In this document: in pieces, positions 58,601-64,000 of the stretch
How positions within the stretch are numbered: the first letter of the stretch is position 1
Layout: every line of letters begins with the position of its first letter
Assembly (NCBI GenBank): GCA_016648135.1
Contig: JADDOH010023183.1
Coordinates: 1-64,000 of the forward strand
DNA length: 64,000 nt
Source of the DNA: Agrypnia vestita
Taxonomy: Eukaryota; Arthropoda; Insecta; Trichoptera; Phryganeidae
Direction of reading: 5' to 3'
Made by a program: the position numbers and the translations under genes
Notes under the pieces: model-generated
What the model was told of the DNA's origin: nothing
Seen by the model: only the letters and a program-made list of their open reading frames with translations
The model's database searches: none

Positions 58601-61600
58601 TCTATAACACTCTTGAAAGTGCACCTTCTGGTGATTTCCAGGCTTTTTCCTATAATGCCGTGGATTGATTGGGAACGTTCCAGAGTATTCTAGATGATTC
58701 TGAATTCTTTGTGACTGTGCGATTGTTTTGGAATATTTTTGCCATAACAATATTTATAATTTTTTCAGCATTTAATAGTCCCGTGGAGAATTTGGGTAAC
58801 GCTGTTATTGATGTGCAGTTGAAAGAGCAAATCAACCAAAATCATATATTGACCAGTCAAATAGACGAATTAAAAACCGAAGTGGGTATACTTGACATAT
58901 GTATATTAAGACACTAACTACACTATCGAATATGCAAAAATTTGATTTTCGTTTAAGTATCTTAAACCATCCCATTTACTCTATATTTTCAGATAATGTT
59001 AGTTGAATTTTCGTTTAAAAAAATCATATACAGGGTGTAACAGAGCCAGTCCACAATACTTCACAGGTGGATTCCTGACTTCAATATGAGCCGAAAATGT
59101 TTTTTTTGCAAAATGTTGGACTATTGCCTGCCCAACATAACTTGGCGAGCGGCAGGATTGGAACTAAAACCCGCCCCGCCCGCACCCGGCGGTAACCCCT
59201 CGCCCTCGCGCTTCAGTACAATTTTGTATTTGCACGGGAGCTGTGACATCTTGATTACCAATATACACTGAATTATTATGTCCAAAAAACCAAAACAGTC
59301 CGGGGTGGTGCAAGAACAATTGCCAATGAAGTATTAAAGTTTTGCGAAGCTGAAAAAGCAAATAATGGACCGATATTACCGTCTGACAGTTTGACAGATA
59401 GAGCGGCCGCCGCGGAGCGCGCTGTTACCCGACCAAATTTATATTGAAGGCTCTGACACTGGTCACCGGACATTCAGTACATTATGTATTGTGTAATAAA
59501 TTTACAACCTGGCAACTTCTGTTTCGCGACAGGGGCGCCCTCCCTCGCACGCCAAGTTATAGTGGTTGCACTCTATCATTACAGATTATGAAATTTGTTC
59601 TAATAAAATTTAAACAAAATCATAAAAACCCTGAAAAGGAATGTTTTTACCATTTTATTTGAGTTGTATCAAAGGCAATGATTTTTTTCATATTAGATAT
59701 AATTTACTGTAATGATAGTCCAACGTTTTGCAAAAAATAAGTCAAAAATATTGAAAAAAAATGCAAATTTTGATGTCGCATATCTCCTTAACTATTGATA
59801 ATTAGGTCATGTTGCTTGAACATTTTTGACTCATAATCAAGGAATCCATTTGTAAAGTATTGTGGTCTAGCTCTGTTACACCCTGTATGTGTACAAAGGA
59901 AAATTAAACTTTTTTCTAACGTTAGATGAAAATATAGATTTTTTAAAAATTATAATAGAGATGCAAACACAGAATATATGTCACATCAATATTATTACTA
60001 TTTTCAAACTAAGCTAAACGCTTATGCTATGATAATAGGACTTAATTTCTGGTCTGGAGTGAGGTTCGAACCCGCGACCTTTGGATCATGAGGCGAGAGT
60101 CCTAACCACAAACCAACAAACTACCCTTCAGTTTTTAAAAAAAAAATTTTAGATTTTTTTTTAATGATATTATTATTTTTATTATACATTATTATTATTT
60201 ATTTTAATGATATTATGTGCACCAAAGGTGGATATTTCAAATAGAAGGCTTAAAAAAGTTAGTCTCTTTTTTTGTTATTATAATTAATTTTATTATAATT
60301 TAAAATACAATAACATTTAATTTTGTTTTTATGTTTTTATTTTATTTTTCTAGGTGAATATGACTAAATATAAATTAGTAAGTTGTCAAAAAGATTTACT
60401 TGATAAAAGTCATGAAAGGAAAGAAATGGAAAGAAAAAATGAACAAAGAGAAAAAGAATTGACTGAAAAAATACAATCTCTTACTGCTGACAAATGTGAT
60501 TTATTAAGCAAGATAGATAGACAAAAAGTTGCACTTTTCGGTTTCCAACAAGATATTGAAATAAAAAATAACGAGTTGAATACAATGACATTGCTTATTT
60601 CAGATTTGGAAAATGATATTACTTGTTTAAAAGCAGATATCCTACATTTCCAAGATGAAATAAAAACAAAGGATCAAATATGTTATAAATTAAAGGATAA
60701 TAATGTAGCATTAATTGAGGAAAATCAAAAATTGCAAACTGCGGTGGAACAAAATAAAAGCGCATTGAGTTCAGAGCGTGAAAAAACAGAGCTGCTGTTG
60801 CTGGAAATATCGGATAAAACCAAAAATATTGAAGACCATAATATCACTATCAAGATACTTACGGAAGAAAGAGATCACCTGCATCATTGCGTACAATCAG
60901 TACAGGCTGAATTGAAAACTGTTTTAAATGATTATCAAGTATTATTGGATGAAAAGGAATGTTTGTCTAATGTCGAATTAAACATGAAAAAAGAAATTAT
61001 TCAATACAACGAGGAGATTGCGAGTTATGTGAGTAATGTAAAATCAACAGAAGCTTTACTAGATAAAATTGAAAACGAAAAGATTGATCTGTCGAATAAA
61101 AATGAAATGCTATCAGCTGAAATAATGTCATTAAATGAGAAGGCCGTGTTATTGAACGATGAGAAATTACAAATGCAGAACTTGAATAAAGTCCTTTCCG
61201 AAAAGCTGCACGATTCAGAGGTAGAAATTGTTCAATACAAGAGTGACATTGAAGGGTTTTTGAACATAATTAAGGTAACGGAAGATTTAGTATCTAAAAT
61301 TGAAGGCGATAAAATCAATCACGCGAAGAAAAATGAAACGCTGTCGGCCGAAATAATCTCATTAAATGATAAATTTGTTTTATTGAGTAATGAAAAGTTA
61401 GAAATACAGAACTTGAATAATGTTCTTTCCGAAAAGCTGCAGAATTCCGAGAAAAAAATTGTTGAATACAAGAATGACATTGATGGTTTTTTGAATAAAA
61501 TAAAATTGACAGAAAATCTACTTGTCGACATTCAAGGTAAAAAGGCAGAACTTTCAGATAAAAATGAAATGCTTTTGGCTGATGTAGTATCATTAAACAA

Positions 61601-64000
61601 GAAGGTGGATATGCTGAACAGTGAGAAATTAGAAATACTGAATATTAATAATTTTCTTTCCGAAAAACTTCAGAATTCAGAGAAGGAAATCGTTCAGTAT
61701 CGAGATGATATTGAAAGTTGTTTGAAAAAAATTAAGGTGACAGAAGATTTACTAGCTAAAATTGAAGGTGAAAAGATTGATCTCTCAATGGAAAATGCGA
61801 CACTTTCAACTGACATAATCTCATTAAATGACAAGTTTGTATTTTTGAATAATGAAAAATCAGAAATACTGGACATGAATAATGTCCTTTCTGAAAAGCT
61901 GAACAATTCAGAGAAAGAAATTGTTCAATATAGGAGTGACATTGATGGTTTTTTGAAGAAAATTAAGGCAATGGAAAATTTAGTATCTGATATTGATAGC
62001 GAGAAGATCAATCATTCAAAGAAAAATGAAATTATGTCAGCTGAAATAATCTCATTAAATGACAAGTTTGTATTATTGAATAATGATAAATTAGAAATAC
62101 AAAACATGAATAATGTCCTTTCTGAAAAACTGCAGGATTCCGACCAAAAAATTGTTCAATATGAAAAAGACATTGATAATTTCTTGAATAAAATAAAATT
62201 GACAGAGGACTTGCTTGTCGACATTCAAGGTAAAAAGACAGAACTTTCAGATAAAAATGACATGCTTTTGGCTGATGTAGTATCATTAAACAAGAAGGTA
62301 GATATGCTGAACAGTGAGAAATTAGAAATACTGAATATTAATAATTTTCTTTCCGAAAAACTTCAGAATTCAGAGAAGGAAATCGTTCAGTATCGAGATG
62401 ATATTGAAAGTTGTTTGAAAAAAATTAAGGTGACAGAAGATTTACTAGCTAAAATTGAAGGTGAAAAGATTGATCTCTCAATGGAAAATGCGACACTTTC
62501 AACTGACATAATCTCATTAAATGACAAGTTTGTATTTTTGAATAATGAAAAATCAGAAATACTGGACATGAATAATGTCCTTTCTGAAAAGCTGAACAAT
62601 TCAGAGAAAGAAATTGTTCAATATAGGAGTGACATTGATGGTTTTTTGAAGAAAATTAAGGCAATGGAAAATTTAGTATCTGATATTGATAGCGAGAAGA
62701 TCAATCATTCAAAGAAAAATGAAATTATGTCAGCTGAAATAATCTCATTAAATGACAAGTTTGTATTATTGAATAATGATAAATTAGAAATACAAAACAT
62801 GAATAATGTCCTTTCTGAAAAACTGCAGGATTCCGACCAAAAAATTGTTCAATATGAAAAAGACATTGATAATTTCTTGAATAAAATAAAATTGACAGAG
62901 GACTTGCTTGTCGACATTCAAGGTAAAAAGACAGAACTTTCAGATAAAAATGACATGCTTTTGGCTGATGTAGTATCATTAAACAAGAAGGTAGATATGC
63001 TGAACAGTGAGAAATTAGAAATACTGAATATTAATAATTTTCTTTCCGAAAAACTTCAGAATTCAGAGAAGGAAATCGTTCAGTATCGAGATGATATTGA
63101 AAGTTGTTTGAAAAAAATTAAGGTGACAGAAGATTTACTAGCTAAAATTGAAGGTGAAAAGATTGATCTCTCAATGGAAAATGCGACACTTTCAACTGAC
63201 ATAATCTCATTAAATGATAAGTTTGTATTATTGAACAATGATAAATTAGAAATACAAAACTTGAATAATGTCCTTTCTGAAAAACTGCAGGATTCCGATC
63301 AAAAAATTGTCCAGTATGAAAAAGACATTGATAATTTCTTAAATAAAATAAAATTGACAGAGGACTTGCTTGTCGACATTCAAGGTAAAAAGACAGAACT
63401 TTCAGATAAAAATGACATGCTTTTGGCTGATGTAGTATCATTAAACAAGAAGGTGGATATGCTGAACAGTGAGAAATTAGAAATACTGAATATTAATAAT
63501 TTTCTTTCCGAAAAACTTCAGAATTCAGAGAAGGAAATCGTTCAGTATCGAGATGATATTGAAAGTTGTTTGAAAAAAATTAAGGTAACAGAAGATTTAC
63601 TAGCTAAAATTGAAGATGAAAAGATTGATCTCTCAATGGAAAATAAGACACTTTCAACTGACATGATCTCATTAAATGATAAGTTTGTATTATTGAACAA
63701 TGAAAAATTAGAAATACAAAACTTGAATAATGTCCTTTCTGAAAAACTGCAGGATTCCGATCAAAAAATTGTCCAATATGAAAAAGACATTGATAATTTC
63801 TTAAATAAAATAAAATTGACAGAAGACCTACTTCTCGACATTCAAGGTAAAAAGGCAGAACTTTCAGAAAAAAATGAAAAGCTTTTTGCAGATGTAACAT
63901 CATTGAGTGATAAGTTGGTTGTGTTGAAAGATGAGAAGTTAGAAGTGCAGAGTTTAAATTACATACTTACTGAAAAACTGAAAGAGTTCGAGGAAGATTG
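43634..64000 (+). CDS. Mud/NuMA-like coiled-coil protein, 5' part (continues past window)
   Basis: Seven exons join in phase: 43634-43672, 44054-44444, 50667-50870, 52379-52602, 54974-55208, 58769-58881, and 60354 to beyond 64000; about 1617 residues so far. The first two exons (MEQDKWNRLIVHW|INCL...) give a roughly 140-residue all-helical head with SLLLHYSCIKTK, comparable to the Hook/calponin-homology-like head of NuMA (LLLYHSTM). A Pro/Ser linker (SPATPPGRNGRRSRRL) follows, then continuous coiled coil. NuMA and fly Mud link dynein to cortical LGN/Pins and orient the spindle; that role is inferred. Introns hold LINEs, a Penelope-like element and MITEs. Another Hook- or GCC-type coiled-coil protein is the main alternative. 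Confidence 0.7.
44054..44444 (+). CDS. exon 2: helical head domain of the Mud/NuMA-like protein
   Basis: It starts after TTATTACAG and ends at GG|GTAAGT, phase 1. It encodes VISVRDLDIKILYQLISYLD, then FLKREYPLFNGEETLEKLV, MIASLLLHYSCIKT and AIMFFANSLMKYENITPKIL. With exon 1 (MEQDKWNRLIVHW) this matches the order of helices in NuMA-type heads, where a Trp-containing first helix precedes an LLLxHS segment. Confidence 0.75.
45290..46115 (+). mobile_element. Penelope-like element fragment with GIY-YIG endonuclease and inverted ends
   Basis: About 100-bp inverted arms (45290-45400 and 46005-46110) contain TATTTTATATTTGAGAATTG and its reverse, and end in GTGAAATAAAACACTGAAC-like sequence. Between them a plus-strand frame from about 45590 to 46052 reads LRCIGIYKLECGVCEMTCIG, then RRGRSMETRFQEHKR and SEYANHIIENNHTF. 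This is the GIY...CIG form of a GIY-YIG nuclease with the conserved GR...R..EH motif typical of Penelope-like elements. The reverse transcriptase is missing. It lies in intron 2 of the Mud/NuMA-like gene. Confidence 0.8.
46250..46570. mobile_element. foldback MITE
   Basis: Inverted arms include TTTAAAATTAATGAATTC near 46345 against GTTCATTAATTTTAAACC near 46446, and outer TATTCTGAACTAAGCAATATT against AATACTGCTATTTTCAGAATA. The centre holds TAGAAAGCTC / GAGCTTTCTG. Not coding. Confidence 0.55.
46590..46725 (+). repeat. Penelope-like terminal repeat fragment (family B), degenerate
   Basis: CATGCAATGGGATCAAAAAC followed by GTCAGCCAAAGAGGTCAGA and CATGGCAGAATATCCCAGA corresponds to the right arm at 9610-9700. 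Confidence 0.4.
46880..47335. mobile_element. diverged palindromic MITE related to the 59.0-kb one
   Basis: Shares GTTAGACTATCACTACAGTA / ATGATAGTCCAACGTTTTC on inverted arms, and an outer CCTGTAAAGTATTGTGG...AGCTCTGGTACACCTCTGTA like the right end at 59850-59885. The left terminus is degraded. Confidence 0.5.
47548..47632 (+). mobile_element. solo left end of the mariner family
   Basis: TAAGTCCTTACCTATGAAAT and the following block, down to AATTCCAAATTTAAA, match the first 90 bases of the mariner at 20368. The rest is absent. Confidence 0.6.
47640..48126 (+). pseudogene. LINE 3' end with tail
   Basis: The last coding block reads VIPKLFNKLPDKIKNVTRQK, then NIKKTLKKYYSEL and stop (about 47845-47952), the standard C-terminus of jockey/CR1-type reverse transcriptases. 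A 3' tail ending AATAAATAAATAAAAATA follows. Confidence 0.7.
48229..49637. mobile_element. pogo-like element with nested MITE
   Basis: Inverted ends CAGTGAAACTCGCTTAATAA / CAGTGAAACTCTCATAATAC are flanked by TA. The interior has no transposase but holds a second element at 48692-49021. Confidence 0.65.
48692..49021. mobile_element. Harbinger-like MITE (nested)
   Basis: AAGGCCGGTGTCACACTTC at the left and AGTGTGGCGCCGACCTTAA at the right are inverted, with further matches GCGTCTTTGATG / CGTCAAAGACGC. GGCCGGTG-type ends are usual in PIF/Harbinger MITEs. The GC-rich open frames inside are compositional. Confidence 0.6.
49660..50155 (+). pseudogene. mariner transposase pseudogene, diverged
   Basis: Reads TVWWTCAG, TIKQPRLVNCSSSLLLHDNS, then frame-broken versions of the YSPDLAP region and RPRDFYSKGINELPLKCQKY ending NGQYFD. 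It is clearly related to, but much older than, the mariner copies at 1-476 and 20368-21174. A (TTAAG)n-like run follows at 50155-50205. Confidence 0.8.
51070..51310. repeat. ACATAT/ACATACACATCC microsatellite
   Basis: Runs of CATATACA and CATACACATCCATATACA words from 51175 to 51308, adjoining the 3' side of a minus-strand LINE, so it may have grown from the LINE tail. Confidence 0.75.
51376..51720 (-). pseudogene. jockey/CR1-type LINE C-terminus
   Basis: Minus strand reads MLGYNSLETRRNVYLITHFY, RLLRGMIDNTEIM, then LRHRQHRLFHIPIYRTNLPM and DIDIFHVSEGVFRSRILLHL. This is the RT C-terminal region with the typical LxxRR and RTN blocks. Confidence 0.65.
51725..51895 (-). pseudogene. second, different LINE C-terminus
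   Basis: Minus strand reads RILRWRQWDVKRGRGRPQKR then WTDDIIPVAGSGWIRKAQKR, a post-RT segment with GRPxxRWxDD, abruptly joined to the neighbouring LINE. No intervening polyA was seen. Confidence 0.6.
52001..52041. repeat. perfect 18-bp hairpin, 5-base loop
   Basis: TTCTACTACCATCAACAT, loop GCACG, and exact reverse complement. It lies in the intron before exon 4. Confidence 0.9.
52972..53034. repeat. double hairpin
   Basis: A 24-bp arm pair (two mismatches, loop TTTC) is followed by a second one reusing CTTTATCTATT and AATAGATAAAG. Confidence 0.7.
53205..53880 (+). repeat. ~85-bp tandem repeat, three copies, interrupted by a MITE
   Basis: Units share TTGTAATGGATATTCATTAT, then AAATTGTTRATTCTGTATG and AAATAGGGTAAATAAATAAA. 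The first unit is split by the 442-bp element at 53279-53720. Confidence 0.7.
53279..53720 (-). mobile_element. non-autonomous element with transposase N-terminal remnant (copy 1)
   Basis: It is flanked by TA. Imperfect inverted ends share ATAACTTGRCGTGCG. The plus strand encodes a short frame (about 53433-53601): MSKTTKTVRGGVRTIANEV, then LKFCEAEKANNGPILPSDSL and TDRAAAAERVVTRPN. It looks like the N-terminal helix-turn-helix region of a transposase, ending where the rest would follow. Copy 2 at 59124-59573 is about 95% identical but has a 1-base deletion in this frame. Confidence 0.7.
54433..54482. repeat. 22-bp hairpin, one mismatch
   Basis: Arms CTTTTCTAATTATTTTACAT.. and its reverse complement, loop TAAAAA. 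Confidence 0.85.
55617..57132 (-). mobile_element. Tc1/mariner-superfamily element, internally deleted (copy 2)
   Basis: Same ends as 40505-41565. It keeps the C-terminal tail of the transposase (minus strand 56026-55814: EEACQRTTQTDWANVVNRTV, RRIKEDYERDIRIDNN, then an acidic DSSDDSLMESDSNGDESD end) and the 5' non-coding end (56900-57132). The catalytic core is missing. An unrelated GC-rich stretch (56340-56500) sits inside. Confidence 0.75.
57436..57472. repeat. (TTAA)n microsatellite at a LINE 3' end
   Basis: Eight or nine tandem TTAA/AATT units immediately downstream (minus strand) of the LINE at 57476. Confidence 0.8.
57476..58270 (-). pseudogene. LINE reverse transcriptase C-terminal part
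   Basis: Minus-strand blocks in order, across frameshifts: ERRVTAGMRVNGPLNAIISN, LVPTLMYGSEAWSWQKRNE, LNAMEMRSLRRMCGKSIYDD, then WHDQINQILEDGPLRRLNNR and RVWHSILSAYPHGETAYNL with a stop at 57479. VPTLMYGSEAW...MRxLRR is the standard LINE signature. A scrap of the same family is at 37377-37440. Confidence 0.8.
59031..59885. mobile_element. palindromic MITE (host of a nested element)
   Basis: Ends CAGGGTGTAACAGAGCCAGT / CAGGGTGTAACAGAGCTAGA (read inward) continue with CCACAATACTT and GGATTCCT; TA on both sides. Its inner arms include TTGCAAAATGTTGGACTA and TAGTCCAACGTTTTGCAA. Confidence 0.85.
59124..59573 (-). mobile_element. non-autonomous element nested in the MITE (copy 2)
   Basis: It is about 450 bp and about 95% identical to 53279-53720. 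It interrupts the MITE at GGAC-TA-TCATTAC; the other arm of the same MITE (59711-59725) preserves the uninterrupted GGACTATCATTAC, which proves the exact TA target duplication. Its ORF remnant is frameshifted. Confidence 0.9.
59955..60127 (-). repeat. tRNA-derived SINE, copy 3
   Basis: Minus strand: TTGTGGTTAGGACTCTCGCC, TCATGATCCAAAGGTCGCGG, GTTCGAACCTCACTCCAGAC, then the shared body down to ATATTGATGTGACATA. It lies just upstream of exon 7 of the Mud/NuMA-like gene. Confidence 0.8.
60354..64000 (+). CDS. exon 7: giant coiled-coil exon of the Mud/NuMA-like protein (open to window edge)
   Basis: It starts after TTTTTCTAG with VNMTKYKLVSCQKDLL, in phase with ELKTE of exon 6 (donor GAA|GTGGGT is weak). 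It stays open for at least 3647 bases. Residues 1 to about 210 are non-repetitive heptad coiled coil; the rest is 77-residue repeats. Minus-strand open frames here are shadows. It is very rich in Lys, Glu, Asn, Leu and Ile, and almost free of Pro. Confidence 0.9.
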   Translation, partial: MNMTKYKLVSCQKDLLDKSHERKEMERKNEQREKELTEKIQSLTADKCDLLSKIDRQKVALFGFQQDIEIKNNELNTMTLLISDLENDITCLKADILHFQDEIKTKDQICYKLKDNNVALIEENQKLQTAVEQNKSALSSEREKTELLLLEISDKTKNIEDHNITIKILTEERDHLHHCVQSVQAELKTVLNDYQVLLDEKECLSNVELNMKKEIIQYNEEIASYVSNVKSTEALLDKIENEKIDLSNKNEMLSAEIMSLNEKAVLLNDEKLQMQNLNKVLSEKLHDSEVEIVQYKSDIEGFLNIIKVTEDLVSKIEGDKINHAKKNETLSAEIISLNDKFVLLSNEKLEIQNLNNVLSEKLQNSEKKIVEYKNDIDGFLNKIKLTENLLVDIQGKKAELSDKNEMLLADVVSLNKKVDMLNSEKLEILNINNFLSEKLQNSEKEIVQYRDDIESCLKKIKVTEDLLAKIEGEKIDLSMENATLSTDIISLNDKFVFLNNEKSEILDMNNVLSEKLNNSEKEIVQYRSDIDGFLKKIKAMENLVSDIDSEKINHSKKNEIMSAEIISLNDKFVLLNNDKLEIQNMNNVLSEKLQDSDQKIVQYEKDIDNFLNKIKLTEDLLVDIQGKKTELSDKNDMLLADVVSLNKKVDMLNSEKLEILNINNFLSEKLQNSEKEIVQYRDDIESCLKKIKVTEDLLAKIEGEKIDLSMENATLSTDIISLNDKFVFLNNEKSEILDMNNVLSEKLNNSEKEIVQYRSDIDGFLKKIKAMENLVSDIDSEKINHSKKNEIMSAEIISLNDKFVLLNNDKLEIQNMNNVLSEKLQDSDQKIVQYEKDIDNFLNKIKLTEDLLVDIQGKKTELSDKNDMLLADVVSLNKKVDMLNSEKLEILNINNFLSEKLQNSEKEIVQYRDDIESCLKKIKVTEDLLAKIEGEKIDLSMENATLSTDIISLNDKFVLLNNDKLEIQNLNNVLSEKLQDSDQKIVQYEKDIDNFLNKIKLTEDLLVDIQGKKTELSDKNDMLLADVVSLNKKVDMLNSEKLEILNINNFLSEKLQNSEKEIVQYRDDIESCLKKIKVTEDLLAKIEDEKIDLSMENKTLSTDMISLNDKFVLLNNEKLEIQNLNNVLSEKLQDSDQKIVQYEKDIDNFLNKIKLTEDLLLDIQGKKAELSEKNEKLFADVTSLSDKLVVLKDEKLEVQSLNYILTEKLKEFEED
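60985..64000 (+). repeat. 231-bp coding tandem repeat, at least 12 copies, with 693- and 462-bp higher-order units
   Basis: The landmark ACAGAAGA-like word (Thr-Glu-Asp/Asn-Leu-Leu) recurs exactly every 231 bases at 61047, 61278, 61509, 61740, 61971, 62202, 62433, 62664, 62895, 63126, 63357, 63588 and 63819. Each unit is 77 residues (11 heptads) of the type VLSEKLQNSEKEIVQY..DI, ..KIKVTEDLL, ..LS.KNEMLSADIISLN. Three subtypes occur: L (LTEDLLVDIQ), V (VTEDLLAKIE) and A (AMENLVSDID). They run V-A-L, V-A-L, V-L, V-L. Confidence 0.97.

Noticed and set aside
61315..63903. Series of minus-strand open frames with repeated proteins
   Set aside because: They are antisense shadows of the 231-bp coding repeat; the plus frame is the one with spliced upstream exons and heptad pattern.
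1..64000. CRISPR arrays, bacterial operons or phage-like modules
   Set aside because: None seen; spliced genes and animal transposons show eukaryotic nuclear DNA. Regular repeats here are coding or transposon-derived.

Overview
This window is AT-rich eukaryotic nuclear DNA with spliced genes, long introns and many degraded transposons. The proteins look insect-like: a proteasome subunit close to fly Rpn6, a DNAJC28-type J-protein, and a Mud/NuMA-like coiled-coil protein. The transposon mix (mariner, piggyBac, Penelope-like, several LINE types, many MITEs) also fits an insect. I cannot fix the order from sequence alone; a beetle or similar holometabolan is only a guess.

Layout. (1) About 1528-11690, minus strand: the 5' exons of a gene encoding a type II single-pass membrane protein. 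Its first coding intron is 9.4 kb and its body lies off the left edge. (2) 17057-29810, minus strand: five exons of a DNAJC28 homologue (J domain plus DUF1992). Its large 3' intron holds a piggyBac relic, a mariner relic and a 2.2-kb unclassified transposon with a perfect 8-bp target duplication. (3) 31869-33128, plus strand: an intact single-exon Rpn6/PSMD11. (4) 33130-43600: intergenic DNA with a hAT-type MITE that contains a large palindrome, a minisatellite, SINEs, LINE pieces, a pogo-like MITE and a Tc1/mariner-superfamily relic. (5) 43634 to the right edge, plus strand: at least seven exons of a Mud/NuMA-like gene. It has a calponin-homology-like head, then coiled coil, then a giant exon built from exact 231-bp (77-residue, 11-heptad) tandem repeats.

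The three identified genes have no obvious shared pathway: proteasome lid, a mitochondrial-type J-protein, and a spindle-orientation or spindle-pole coiled-coil protein. The strongest unusual signals are the register-preserving higher-order repeats in the Mud/NuMA-like gene, hammerhead-ribozyme-like motifs in Penelope-like termini and palindromes, nested MITEs with a recoverable empty site, and the unclassified transposon. Most of the rest is transposon debris and low-complexity AT-rich DNA. Splice sites and phases were checked by hand; homology calls come from recognised motifs, not searches.
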